This document shows positions 16,034 through 25,743 of a stretch of 64,000 nt of DNA, in pieces. The position numbers were made by a program, and so were the translations under genes. Origin of the DNA: DATCHW01 sp036508135. GTDB lineage: Bacteria; Bacteroidota; Ignavibacteria; Tepidaquicellales; Tepidaquicellaceae. The notes under the pieces are model-generated. The model worked only from the letters and a program-made list of their open reading frames with translations. It was not told where the DNA came from and did no database searches. The stretch spans positions 62,001-126,000 of the forward strand of contig DATCHW010000221.1 in assembly GCA_036508135.1 (NCBI GenBank), written 5' to 3'. Within the stretch, counting starts at the first letter, position 1. Each line of letters starts with the position of its first letter.

Positions 16034-17962
16034 TTACTTGCTCTCAGGTGCAGTTTCTTCAGCTGCAGGTGGAACCGGTTTTATTGAAGAATCTTCGGTA
16101 GGATTTATTACTACCGGAGGTGCAATACCTTCGGGCAATTGCTCGTCTATAAGATCTTCAATACGGAAATCTATTTGTTCGCTTTCAAATGATTTCGTTT
16201 TTTCCTGTATGTCTTTAAGATTGAATTTCTTAGGAAGTTTGAATCTTTGTATATAAGTATCAACTTCCTTCTGATCTTTATCTTTCAGATATTCAATCAC
16301 GGAAAGAACTATCTTTTTATTGTTTTTATCAAATTCAATTACTTCAGATTTTAATTTATCTCCGACTTTAAATAAATCGCTGAAGTTCTTGATAGGATAT
16401 GTTGCGAGTTGTGACGCAGGAATGAATGAATCAACCACATCGGGTAATTCCACGATTACGCCTTTTTCTATTGGTTTAATAATTTTACATTCCATTTCAG
16501 ATCCCACTTTATAAGTTCCTTCGAGTGAATCCCATGGATTTTCAAATAATTGTTTATGTCCCAGGGATATTCTCTGGTTTGCAACGTCAACACCGAGTAT
16601 TACTACTTCAAGTATATCACCTAATTTTACAAAATCATTCACGTCTAATATCTTTTTCGTCCAGGATAGATCTGAAATATGTACGAGTCCGTCAACACCG
16701 TCTTCGAGCTCTACAAATACTCCGAAGTTTGTGATGTTGCAGACTTTCCCTTTTTGTTTTGTCCCGACAGGAAACTTGTCAAGTAAGCTCTGCCAGGGAT
16801 TCGGTGTTAATTGTTTCATTCCAAGTGATAACTTCCTGTTCTCGAAATCTATATTCAGAATTTGTGCATCGACTAATTGCCCCATAGATGCCATCTGGTT
16901 GGGATTTGTAATGTGCTGTGTCCAGGACATTTCACTAATGTGAATTAATCCTTCGATGCCTTTTTCTATTTCAATGAAAGCACCGTATTCGGTTAATGAT
17001 ACAACCTTACCCGATACTTTGTCGCCGACCTGATATTTTTCCTTGATATTATCCCACGGATGAGATTGTAATTGCTTCAAACCAAGATAGACCCTTTGTT
17101 TCTCCTCGTCAAATTCAATCACATAAACATCAATTTCCTGATCAAGTTTTACAACGTCGCTCGGATGATTTATCCTGCCCCACGATAGATCTGTGATGTG
17201 GATTAAACCATCAAGACCGCCAAGATCAACGAATACACCGAAGTCCGTAATGGCTTTTACAGTGGCTTTCAGTGTCATTCCTTTCTTGATAGTCTTCAGT
17301 AATTCTTCTCTCTGACCTGCCATTGATTCTTCGATAAGAACCTTGTGAGATACGATAATATTTTCGATTTGATTGTTTATCTTAATGATCTTAAAGTCCA
17401 TAAGTTTTCCGACATATTCATCATAATCTCTGATTGGTTTAGTGTCAATTTGTGAGCCAGGCAGGAATGCGGTTAAGCCGTTAAGGTCAACAACAAATCC
17501 ACCCTTGATTCTTCTAAGGCATCTTCCTTTAACGATAGTACCATTCTTCTGTGAATCCACTATCCTGTCCCACATCTTAATTGAGTCTGCTTTCTTTTTG
17601 GAAAGTACTAACTGACCCTCTTTATCCTCTATCTTTTCTAAAAATACTTCAACATCATTTCCGACAATAAGTTCTTCCGGATGTGCAAAATCATTTATCG
17701 ACACTCTTCCGTCCGATTTTGATCCGATATCTATAAGAACGTCTTCGCCGTGTATTGCTACGATCCTTCCTTTTACAACTTCATTTTCTTTTATTACACT
17801 GAAAGTTTTTTCGTACAATTTAAGCATTGTAGAAAATTCTTCTTCGTCATAATCGTTAGTTATGTATTTTGTTGAAGTTGGTTTTTCGGAAGTCGTATCA
17901 TGTTCACCTCTTAAGCTTGCGCGTCTTTCATAATTCTCTTTTGCTTCGAAATTTTCTGACAT
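16034..17962 (-). CDS. rpsA: 30S ribosomal protein S1
   Basis: About 642 residues with six S1 (OB-fold) repeats in tandem, e.g. GVFVDLGGLDGLIHITDLSW, GAFIEIEKGIEGLIHISEMS and GVFVELEDGVDGLVHISDLS in repeats 3-5. The first two and the sixth are more divergent, as usual. It recruits mRNA to the 30S subunit. A longer frame starts at TTG 17986, but ATG 17962 gives the natural MSENFE start and has AAGGA about eight bases upstream, so I use it. The C-terminal ~40 residues are Pro/Glu-rich. cmk lies just upstream, a gene order conserved in many bacteria. Confidence 0.95.
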   Translation of the reverse strand: MSENFEAKENYERRASLRGEHDTTSEKPTSTKYITNDYDEEEFSTMLKLYEKTFSVIKENEVVKGRIVAIHGEDVLIDIGSKSDGRVSINDFAHPEELIVGNDVEVFLEKIEDKEGQLVLSKKKADSIKMWDRIVDSQKNGTIVKGRCLRRIKGGFVVDLNGLTAFLPGSQIDTKPIRDYDEYVGKLMDFKIIKINNQIENIIVSHKVLIEESMAGQREELLKTIKKGMTLKATVKAITDFGVFVDLGGLDGLIHITDLSWGRINHPSDVVKLDQEIDVYVIEFDEEKQRVYLGLKQLQSHPWDNIKEKYQVGDKVSGKVVSLTEYGAFIEIEKGIEGLIHISEMSWTQHITNPNQMASMGQLVDAQILNIDFENRKLSLGMKQLTPNPWQSLLDKFPVGTKQKGKVCNITNFGVFVELEDGVDGLVHISDLSWTKKILDVNDFVKLGDILEVVILGVDVANQRISLGHKQLFENPWDSLEGTYKVGSEMECKIIKPIEKGVIVELPDVVDSFIPASQLATYPIKNFSDLFKVGDKLKSEVIEFDKNNKKIVLSVIEYLKDKDQKEVDTYIQRFKLPKKFNLKDIQEKTKSFESEQIDFRIEDLIDEQLPEGIAPPVVINPTEDSSIKPVPPAAEETAPESK

Positions 17963-17969
17963 AAATTTT

Positions 17970-18021
17970 TCCTTTTTGCACTGCAATCTCTTACAGTTTT
18001 GGCAGTGAATATTTTACTGCC
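17970..18021 (-). promoter_or_regulatory. Hairpin-containing leader and Shine-Dalgarno of rpsA
   Basis: Read on the minus strand, GGCAGT (18016-18021) pairs with ACTGCC (18001-18006) around a nine-base loop. A small ACTG/CAGT hairpin follows, then AAGGAA just before ATG 17962. Such leaders can mediate feedback by ribosomal proteins. The pairing is visible; the control is inferred. Confidence 0.35.
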
Positions 18022-18071
18022 GTATTTTAGTTAATAAATTCCCACTATTTTATGCGGGGTTAATTGAAAAA

Positions 18072-18740
18072 TCATATACCAAACTTCGGAGAACCGGTAA
18101 TTTTCTTGTAAAGAAAGTCAACCTGCTCTTCGATTATCATATTTGTTGTATCTACTTCAATTGCATCTTTTGCTTTTACAAGCGGACTTACTTTTCTGGT
18201 CATATCCAGTTCATCACGTTTCTTGATTTCCGAGATGATTTTTTCAACGGAAATTTTAACTCCCATATCCAAAAAATCCTGCTGCCGCCTTGCCGCTCTT
18301 GCATTTGAGTCGCACACAAGATAAAATTTATAATCAGCATTTGGGAATACGACCGTTCCTATATCCCTTCCGTCCATTACAATACTTCCGGTCTCAGAAT
18401 ATTTTCTTTGCTTGCTCACAAGTACATCCCTTAATTGCTTTATCTTGCTTACACTACTCACTTTGTTTGTAACTTCAAATGATCTTATCTCATTTGAAAC
18501 ATCTTTACCGTTTACAAAAACATTTTCATCGGAAAATTCAAATTCCAAACTATGTGCAAGTTCTGCAATCTTTTTTAATTCATTCGGCTTTATATCGTTT
18601 CTCAGTATTTCAAGCGTTACTGTTCTGTACATCGCACCACTGTCTATGTATTTTATTCCGAACTTCTTTGCTAATAATCTTGCTGTAGTACTTTTACCTG
18701 TTCCGGTCGGTCCGTCAATGGTAACAATAAATCTGTTCAT
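18072..18740 (-). CDS. cmk: Cytidylate kinase
   Basis: A 222-residue P-loop kinase phosphorylating CMP and dCMP. Walker A is IDGPTGTGKST (Thr/Gly variant of the more common GPAGSGKST), followed by YIDSGAMYR, VMDGRDIGTVVFP and ARAARRQ, all characteristic of Cmk. Length matches the family. It lies upstream of rpsA on the same strand, with 109 bases to the preferred rpsA start. Divergent from eno across a 221-base AT-rich spacer that must hold both promoters; I could not single out convincing boxes. Confidence 0.95.
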   Translation of the reverse strand: MNRFIVTIDGPTGTGKSTTARLLAKKFGIKYIDSGAMYRTVTLEILRNDIKPNELKKIAELAHSLEFEFSDENVFVNGKDVSNEIRSFEVTNKVSSVSKIKQLRDVLVSKQRKYSETGSIVMDGRDIGTVVFPNADYKFYLVCDSNARAARRQQDFLDMGVKISVEKIISEIKKRDELDMTRKVSPLVKAKDAIEVDTTNMIIEEQVDFLYKKITGSPKFGI

Positions 18741-18961
18741 ATCCTTAAATTCAGTTAATGCTCATATTTATTTTATATAAACATATAATATTAAAAAATA
18801 TATGGGAATTTTCAAGATAAAAATTTGTTATAGTTTGTAAACCGTTAAAATATTACGTTTTTTTGAGATTTTTTACTTTATGCACTTGTTAATACATTGT
18901 TTTACCACAGGGTTTAAATTATATTCCGTTTTCTGTAAAATTAAATTTCATTGTTTTATAT

Positions 18962-20272
18962 ATGCCGATAATTAATAAAATTTTAGCAAGGGAAATCCTT
19001 GATTCAAGAGGGAATCCTACCGTGGAAGTTGACGTAATACTTGAAGACGGAACATTAGGAAGGACTTCTATCCCATCCGGAGCTTCTACCGGCGAGAGAG
19101 AAGCTGTCGAACTGAGAGACGGCGATAAAAAAAGGTACCTCGGAAAAGGTGTTTCTAAAGCCGTTCATAATGTTAATACAATAATAGCGGGAAAACTTAA
19201 AGGTATTTCTGTTTTCAATCAAACCGAAATTGATAATCTGCTCATTAAGTTGGACGGAACAAAAAATAAATCAAAACTCGGTGCTAATGCAATTCTCGGA
19301 GTTTCACTGGCGAGTGCTTATGCTGCAGCAAATTTTTCTAAACTTCCACTTTATAAATATTTAGGAGGTGTTACCGGAAATACAATACCTGTACCTATGA
19401 TGAATATCCTTAATGGAGGCAAACACGCTGATAATACTGTAGATTTTCAGGAATTTATGATTGTTCCTGCCGGCTTCTCAAAATTTTCAGATGCTTTGAG
19501 GTGCGGAGCTGAAATTTTCCACACTCTCAAAAAAGTTCTTAAGGATAAAGGTTATAACACTTCAGTCGGTGATGAAGGCGGTTTTGCTCCCGATTTGAAA
19601 TCAAATATTGAAGCTATTGAATCAATTCTTGCTGCTATCAACAAAGCCGGATACAAACCCGGAAAAGAAGTGCTGCTTGCTCTTGATGTTGCAGCAAGCG
19701 AAATGTATTCGGGAAAAAAAGGGTCAGGTAAATATGAATTTTATAAATCTCACCAGCCTTCAAAATCATCCGATGAAATGGTAAAGATGTACGAATCCCT
19801 TGTAAAAGAATTTCCGATTATCAGCATAGAAGATGGTCTATCTGAAAATGACTGGGATGGATGGAAAAACCTTACCAACGCGATCGGCTCAAAAGTCCAG
19901 TTAGTTGGTGATGATATATTTGTCACAAACCCTGTAATTTTCAAAGAAGGGATTGATAAAGGAATTTGCAATTCTATCCTAATCAAACTTAATCAAATAG
20001 GCACGCTAACGGAAACGTTAGATACAGTTAATCTCGCAAAAAAGAATAATTATACAACCGTTATTAGTCACCGCAGCGGTGAAACAGAAGATTACACTAT
20101 CGCGGATTTCGCAGTCGCAACCAACGCAGGGCAGATTAAAACCGGCTCTGTATCAAGAACGGACCGCGTCGCTAAATATAATGAACTCCTACGCATTGAA
20201 GAAGAACTCGGCAAAGCCGCAATCTATCCGGGAAAATCAGTTTTTTCAAATTTAAAGAATAAATTAATTTAA
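18962..20272 (+). CDS. eno: Enolase
   Basis: A 436-residue phosphopyruvate hydratase of lower glycolysis (2-phosphoglycerate to phosphoenolpyruvate). Signs: IILAREILDSRGNPTVE-type N-terminus, VPMMNILNGGKHADN, SVGDEGGFAPDL, ISIEDGL, LVGDDIFVTN and the signature ILIKLNQIGTLTET followed by SHRSGETED. All substrate and Mg ligand regions are present. queA follows after one base, so they are co-transcribed. Pgk (32.8 kb) and gpmA (52.9 kb), the preceding glycolytic steps, are also in the window. Confidence 0.97.
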   Translation: MPIINKILAREILDSRGNPTVEVDVILEDGTLGRTSIPSGASTGEREAVELRDGDKKRYLGKGVSKAVHNVNTIIAGKLKGISVFNQTEIDNLLIKLDGTKNKSKLGANAILGVSLASAYAAANFSKLPLYKYLGGVTGNTIPVPMMNILNGGKHADNTVDFQEFMIVPAGFSKFSDALRCGAEIFHTLKKVLKDKGYNTSVGDEGGFAPDLKSNIEAIESILAAINKAGYKPGKEVLLALDVAASEMYSGKKGSGKYEFYKSHQPSKSSDEMVKMYESLVKEFPIISIEDGLSENDWDGWKNLTNAIGSKVQLVGDDIFVTNPVIFKEGIDKGICNSILIKLNQIGTLTETLDTVNLAKKNNYTTVISHRSGETEDYTIADFAVATNAGQIKTGSVSRTDRVAKYNELLRIEEELGKAAIYPGKSVFSNLKNKLI

Positions 20273-20273
20273 T

Positions 20274-21308
20274 ATGAAGTTATCTCAATTTAAGTATACA
20301 CTCCCCAAAAATCTTATATCAAAAGCTCCTAAAGATCCGAGAGATTCTTGTAAACTTATGATTATCAACAGGGAAACCGGTGAATTACAAAATAAAAAAT
20401 TCAAACAGGTTGTTGATTATCTATATGAAGGGGATGTACTTGTACTTAATGATACTAAGGTTTTCTCAGCCCGATTATTCGGAACTAAAGAAAAAACCAG
20501 GGCTAAAATTGAAGTATTCCTCCTAAGACAATTGAACGAAGTCGATAATATCTGGGATGTGGTAGTTGATCCTGCAAGGAAAGTAAGGATAGGAAACAGG
20601 ATTTTCTTCAATAAAAATCTCTTTTGTGAAGTAATTGATAATACAACTTCAAGAGGTAGGATAGTCAGGTTTAATATCAAAGAAGACTTCAAAAAGTATG
20701 TCGAAAAAATCGGTAAAACACCTCTTCCTCCATATATGAAAAGAGATTCAACTGATAAGGATAAAGAATTATACCAGACAGTTTATGCTTCTAAAACAGG
20801 GTCGGTTGCAGCACCTGCCGCCGGATTACACTTTACAAAAGAACTGATTAAAAAAGCGGAGAAAAAAGGTGTGAAAATTGTTTATGTGACTTTGCATATC
20901 GGACTCGGTACTTTCAGGTTAGTAGAAGTGGAAGATCTTTCAAAACACAGAATGGATTCGGAATATTATGAAATCACAAAAGAAAGCGCTGATGTAATAA
21001 ATCAGACAATTATTAAAAAGAAAAAAGTAATTTGCGTCGGAACTTCCGTTACTCGTGCCCTTGAATCAAGCGTGATCACAGGTAGATTTGTGAGATCGGG
21101 AAAAGGCTGGACGGATAAATTCATTCATCCTCCTAATAATGTTAGTGTTGTTCATAAATTAATTACTAATTTTCACCTTCCTCAGAGCACTCATTTGATG
21201 CTCACCTGCTCATTTGCAGAGAGAGACCTGATTATGAAAGCGTACAAAAAAGCAATCAAGGACAAGTACAAATTCCTCGCCTACGGCGATGCAATGATGA
21301 TAGTATAA
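20274..21308 (+). CDS. queA: S-adenosylmethionine:tRNA ribosyltransferase-isomerase
   Basis: A 344-residue enzyme that transfers and isomerises the ribosyl moiety of S-adenosylmethionine onto preQ1-modified tRNA, forming epoxyqueuosine. Family markers: LPKNLISKAPKDPRD near the N-terminus, LVLNDTKVFSARLFG, SVAAPAAGLHFT, VTLHIGLGTFRLV and NFHLPQSTHLMLTCSFA. Length is normal. It starts one base after the eno stop and is followed by a strong terminator. Other queuosine genes are not in the window. Confidence 0.96.
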   Translation: MKLSQFKYTLPKNLISKAPKDPRDSCKLMIINRETGELQNKKFKQVVDYLYEGDVLVLNDTKVFSARLFGTKEKTRAKIEVFLLRQLNEVDNIWDVVVDPARKVRIGNRIFFNKNLFCEVIDNTTSRGRIVRFNIKEDFKKYVEKIGKTPLPPYMKRDSTDKDKELYQTVYASKTGSVAAPAAGLHFTKELIKKAEKKGVKIVYVTLHIGLGTFRLVEVEDLSKHRMDSEYYEITKESADVINQTIIKKKKVICVGTSVTRALESSVITGRFVRSGKGWTDKFIHPPNNVSVVHKLITNFHLPQSTHLMLTCSFAERDLIMKAYKKAIKDKYKFLAYGDAMMIV

Positions 21309-21331
21309 AATTATCAATATTTATATTTGTT

Positions 21332-21365
21332 AAAGGGTAACAAATAAATTTGTTACCCTTTTTTA
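21332..21365 (+). terminator. Rho-independent terminator of the eno-queA operon
   Basis: A 12-bp perfect stem (AAGGGTAACAAA 21333-21344, TTTGTTACCCTT 21349-21360) around TAAA, followed by a run of T. It is 24 bases past the queA stop. Confidence 0.95.
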
Positions 21366-21456
21366 TTCTAACACGATTTTAATATAAGCAAAATTCTTTT
21401 TTTTCTTTTAACTTTTATAATAATTTGTTATTATACTTAATTATAATTGAGTTTAT

Positions 21457-24400
21457 TTGAATATATACAAAGAAAATATTAATGGAATTAAGTCTTCACT
21501 CGGTATATGTATCGGGGCTTCTACAATTTCATTCGTAAAATTGGTAAAAGATAGCTCTGTTCCAAAACTTGATTTCGTAAAATCCATCACACATGACGGT
21601 AATCCAAAACAGGTTTTGAAGAATTTTTTTAATGATAATGACCCCGATGGTATATCAATCGTGGTTACAGGCAGAAAGTTCAAGAATCTGGTTAATACAT
21701 ATTCAATCTCCGAACCCGAAGCTATCGAGCTTTCATATCAGCATCTGAATTACAAAGAAAAATTCGGAGTAATTGCTTCTCTCGGAGGAGAAAATTTTAT
21801 TGTTTATTGTCTGAATAAAAGCGGAAATATCAGCAATGTAATCACCGGTAATAAATGCGCTTCCGGAACCGGTGAATTCTTTTTGCAGCAAATCGGCAGA
21901 ATGAATTTAAATGTTGAGGAAGCAATTTCTTTATCCGAGAATGAATCTCCTTATCTTGTTTCCGGCAGGTGCAGTGTTTTTTGCAAAAGTGATTGTACCC
22001 ACGCATTGAATAAAGGTGTTCCTAAACCGAGCGTCGTATCCGGTCTTGCAAAAATGATCGCAGATAAATCGATTGAACTTCTATCAAAACAAAAGTCTAA
22101 AGATATTCTTATTGTTGGCGGAGTTTCACGGAATAATAGCGTTGTAAATTATATCAGGGAACATTATCCGTCTGCCTTTATTCCTGAAGAAGCTGTATAT
22201 TTTGAAGCATTAGGAGCAGCTCTGAAAGCTCTCAAAGTTGAATCTTATATTGATAAAAATGATATATTCGGGAAACTTACAATTTCATTTAACCACCTCG
22301 AACCTCTGTTAAACGGAAACGCAAAAGTTACCTTTAAGGAAATAACAAAATCTGTCGCAAACCCGGGAGACATTTGTTATCTCGGACTGGACGTGGGATC
22401 TACGACAACAAAAGCAGTAATTATCAGAGATTCCGATAACGCAATACTTGCTTCTGTTTATCTGAGAACAAATGGAAATCCGGTTAATGCTTCCATAGAA
22501 TGTTATAAATCACTCGCAGAGCAAGTTAATGTCCCGGTTAATATTATAGGTCTCGGCACAACAGGGTCAGGCAGGCAAATATCCGCATTACACGCTCTCA
22601 CAAATGGAATAGTGAATGAGATTATTGCACACGCAGTTGCCGCTGCATTTTTCGATGAAGATGTGGATACGATATTTGAGATCGGGGGTCAGGATGCTAA
22701 ATATACTTATCTTACAAATGGTGTGGCAAGCGATTACGCAATGAATGAAGCCTGCAGTGCAGGCACGGGCTCATTCCTTGAGGAGTCAGCAAAAGAGACA
22801 CTTAACATTTATTATAAAGATATTGCCGATATTGCTTTCAAGGCACAGAAGCCGTTGAATTTTAACGATCAGTGTGCCGCATTTATTTCGAGTGATATTA
22901 AAAATTCAAGCCATGATGGCGAATCAAAAGAAGATATTGTTGCAGGACTCGTTTACTCTATTTGTATGAATTACGTTAACCGCGTTAAAGGGAATCGTCA
23001 GGTCGGTAAAAAAGTGTTTATGCAGGGAGGTGTTTGCTATAATAAAGCAGTACCATTTGCAATGTCTCATTTGATTAATAAAGAAATTATCGTTCCTCCC
23101 GAACCCGGATTAATGGGGGCTTTCGGAGTTGCACTTGAAATTAAGAACAGGATCAATCTCGGATTTAATGAAAAAGGTAATTTCAATCTGCTGGAATTGA
23201 TAAACAGGGAATTCCATTATTCAAAAGAATTCACATGCTCCGGGGGTAAAGAAAAATGTGATCTGAAATGCAGTGTATCTATGATTGAAATTGAAGGAAA
23301 AAAGTATCCCTTCGGGGGTGCCTGCAGTAAGTATTATAATTTGAGGCAGAATATATCTGAAGATAATGCAGGCGAAAATTATGTGAAGTTACGGCAGGAA
23401 CTGGTCTATAAAAAATATGCCGATTTGCCTCTTGCAAATGGTAAATCTATAGGTATAACAAAAAGTTTTCTTACAAATACACTTTATCCCCTTTATTATA
23501 ATTTCTTTACTAAACTCGGATTTAAAGTTGTTCTCTCAAATGAAGTTGACCAGAATGGTATGGATAAAATCCGCTCGGCTTACTGCTATCCCGTCGAGAT
23601 TGCACATGGACTGTTTCAGGACCTTGTCAATAAAAAAGTAGATTACATTTTTCTTCCTCATATCACGCAGATGCAGAATCAGTTCGATGAAAAGTATAAA
23701 CGTATTTGTGTGTTCGTTCAGGGGGAATCGTATTATCTGAAATCTGCATTCAGCGACGATAAAATTCCTGAACTTATTTCACCCGTGATAGATTTTACAG
23801 CACCTGAAAGATATCTCGAAAAAACTTTTGTAAGCATAGCAAAAAAACTTGATAAATCTTCTTCCGCAGCCTTCGGAGCATTTGATTATGCTTACGGCAG
23901 ATACAAAGCAATGCTGGAAGAGTTCAAAAAAATCGGTGAAAATATTATTGCCGGACTCGAGAATGATAAGGAAAAAATAGCACTCGTATTATTCGGAAGG
24001 TCATATAATTCTTATGCTATAGAGGCGAACCTGAATATTCCTCATAAGATATCTTCAAAGAATATTATGATAATTCCTCACGATTTTCTACCTGATAATG
24101 TTAAAGATTCTTATGATAATATGTACTGGCATAGCGGTCAGCAGATATTATCTGCAGCGAGGTTTGTTAAAAATCATAAAAAGTTATTCGGAGTCTATAT
24201 CACAAATTTCTCCTGCGGTCCTGATTCATTTATTGTCTCTTATTTCAGGAAAATTATGGGTACTAAACCCTCTCTCACACTCGAACTCGACAGCCACTCC
24301 GCAGATGTGGGCGTTGATACAAGAATTGATGCCGCACTCGATATTATCAGAAACTATATTGAACTGACTAATAAAAATTTACTGGTAGAAAGAATAAAGG

Positions 24401-25743
24401 AGGATAAATCCCTGTCTGTTATTACTGAAAATAACAGGGTGATTATAGTCGATTCGGAGAATCAAAAACACAAAGTTACATCTCCTGAAATTGAAGTCCT
24501 TATCCCTTCAATGGGGAACTATAGTTCTCAGGCTTTCTCGGGTGTCTTCAGATCACTGGGGATTAACTCTTCTCCGATTCCTATACCTACTCAGAAAACA
24601 TTAAAATATGGCAGAGGTTTGACTACCTGCAAAGAGTGCCTTCCGTTTATTCTTTCTACCGGTTCACTGCTCGAACAAGTTGAGAAAAAATCGGATAACT
24701 CTAAAAAATATCTTTTCTTTATGCCTCACGGATACGGACCTTGCAGGCAGGGACAATATTTCATTATGCTCAGGGATATTATCAGTGATCTCGATATTAA
24801 AAACGTAGGTGTCCTTACGATGAATGAAGAAGGCTCATTCGAAGATTTTGGCAGCGAATTTTTCCGGAGGGCTTGGATTGCAGTGGTTATTTCTGATGCT
24901 ATCCATGATATAGAATCTGCAATAATTACTCTCTCCGTAGATAAAATTTCTGCACTTGAAATCCTTCAGAGGGAGTGGGATATTTTATTAAAAGCAATCG
25001 AAGCTGGAAATGAAAAATTACTTTTCCTCCAGCTGGAAAAATCAGCTTCGGTTCTTTCAGGAATAAAATTAACAAAACCTCTCAGCGAAGCAAAGGTGAT
25101 TTCTTTAATTGGCGAAATCTATGTCAGAAGGGAAGAATTTTCACGCGGGGATTTGATAGAGTCACTAAGAAGCAAAGGATTCCTTGTTAAGACTGCTCCA
25201 ATCTCGGAATATGTTTACTACAGTAATTATATGATTATCAACAGAAAAATAAACGGAAATTCATTCAAGGAGCGGATTAAAATTCTGATCAAAGATAAAT
25301 TCCAGAGAATGCTTGAAAAGAAAATTAAAAATATACTTGCAAAAACCGGGTTAATCCATCCTGATTTAGTCGATATTGAAAAAACCATTGAGTACGGAAA
25401 TAATATGATTTCAGATGAGCTGATAGGTGAAGGCATTCTCACAGCCGGGCTTGCAATGAGGGAAATACTTGATGACTCCTGCGGTGTCATCTCAATAGGT
25501 CCTTTCAATTGCATGCCAAGCCGACTCTCGGAATCAATATTAAATAAAGAAATGACTCTCGAAGGGAAATATAAATTCGGGAACATAAAACGCAATGGTT
25601 ATCCTCCGGAACTTACTAATCTTCCGTTCCTTTATGTTGAAACTGATGGTAATGCGTTCCCTCAGATAACTCAATCAAAGATAGAAATTTTTATGCTTCA
25701 GGCAGAAAAACTCCACAAAATGATGGAAAGCAGACATAAATAA
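21457..25743 (+). CDS. Giant 2-hydroxyacyl-CoA dehydratase activase-related protein (BadF/BadG-type)
   Basis: A 1428-residue cytoplasmic protein with two ASKHA ATPase halves: residues ~8-260 (ICIGASTISFVKLV, NKCASGTGEF, VGGVSRNN) and ~300-580 (LGLDVGSTTTKAVII, EIGGQDAKYTYL, NEACSAGTGSFLEE, NDQCAAFISSD). A DUF2229-type segment (~640-880) and a C-terminal HgdB-like part (~1000-1400, FMPHGYGPCRQGQY, SIGPFNCMPSR) follow. Small activases use ATP to drive an electron into a radical dehydratase from a [4Fe-4S] cluster held by such Cys; this large fused form is widespread but its own reaction is unsettled. The start is TTG, as an in-frame stop lies nine bases upstream. It overlaps ispD by one base. 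Confidence 0.9.
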   Translation: MNIYKENINGIKSSLGICIGASTISFVKLVKDSSVPKLDFVKSITHDGNPKQVLKNFFNDNDPDGISIVVTGRKFKNLVNTYSISEPEAIELSYQHLNYKEKFGVIASLGGENFIVYCLNKSGNISNVITGNKCASGTGEFFLQQIGRMNLNVEEAISLSENESPYLVSGRCSVFCKSDCTHALNKGVPKPSVVSGLAKMIADKSIELLSKQKSKDILIVGGVSRNNSVVNYIREHYPSAFIPEEAVYFEALGAALKALKVESYIDKNDIFGKLTISFNHLEPLLNGNAKVTFKEITKSVANPGDICYLGLDVGSTTTKAVIIRDSDNAILASVYLRTNGNPVNASIECYKSLAEQVNVPVNIIGLGTTGSGRQISALHALTNGIVNEIIAHAVAAAFFDEDVDTIFEIGGQDAKYTYLTNGVASDYAMNEACSAGTGSFLEESAKETLNIYYKDIADIAFKAQKPLNFNDQCAAFISSDIKNSSHDGESKEDIVAGLVYSICMNYVNRVKGNRQVGKKVFMQGGVCYNKAVPFAMSHLINKEIIVPPEPGLMGAFGVALEIKNRINLGFNEKGNFNLLELINREFHYSKEFTCSGGKEKCDLKCSVSMIEIEGKKYPFGGACSKYYNLRQNISEDNAGENYVKLRQELVYKKYADLPLANGKSIGITKSFLTNTLYPLYYNFFTKLGFKVVLSNEVDQNGMDKIRSAYCYPVEIAHGLFQDLVNKKVDYIFLPHITQMQNQFDEKYKRICVFVQGESYYLKSAFSDDKIPELISPVIDFTAPERYLEKTFVSIAKKLDKSSSAAFGAFDYAYGRYKAMLEEFKKIGENIIAGLENDKEKIALVLFGRSYNSYAIEANLNIPHKISSKNIMIIPHDFLPDNVKDSYDNMYWHSGQQILSAARFVKNHKKLFGVYITNFSCGPDSFIVSYFRKIMGTKPSLTLELDSHSADVGVDTRIDAALDIIRNYIELTNKNLLVERIKEDKSLSVITENNRVIIVDSENQKHKVTSPEIEVLIPSMGNYSSQAFSGVFRSLGINSSPIPIPTQKTLKYGRGLTTCKECLPFILSTGSLLEQVEKKSDNSKKYLFFMPHGYGPCRQGQYFIMLRDIISDLDIKNVGVLTMNEEGSFEDFGSEFFRRAWIAVVISDAIHDIESAIITLSVDKISALEILQREWDILLKAIEAGNEKLLFLQLEKSASVLSGIKLTKPLSEAKVISLIGEIYVRREEFSRGDLIESLRSKGFLVKTAPISEYVYYSNYMIINRKINGNSFKERIKILIKDKFQRMLEKKIKNILAKTGLIHPDLVDIEKTIEYGNNMISDELIGEGILTAGLAMREILDDSCGVISIGPFNCMPSRLSESILNKEMTLEGKYKFGNIKRNGYPPELTNLPFLYVETDGNAFPQITQSKIEIFMLQAEKLHKMMESRHK

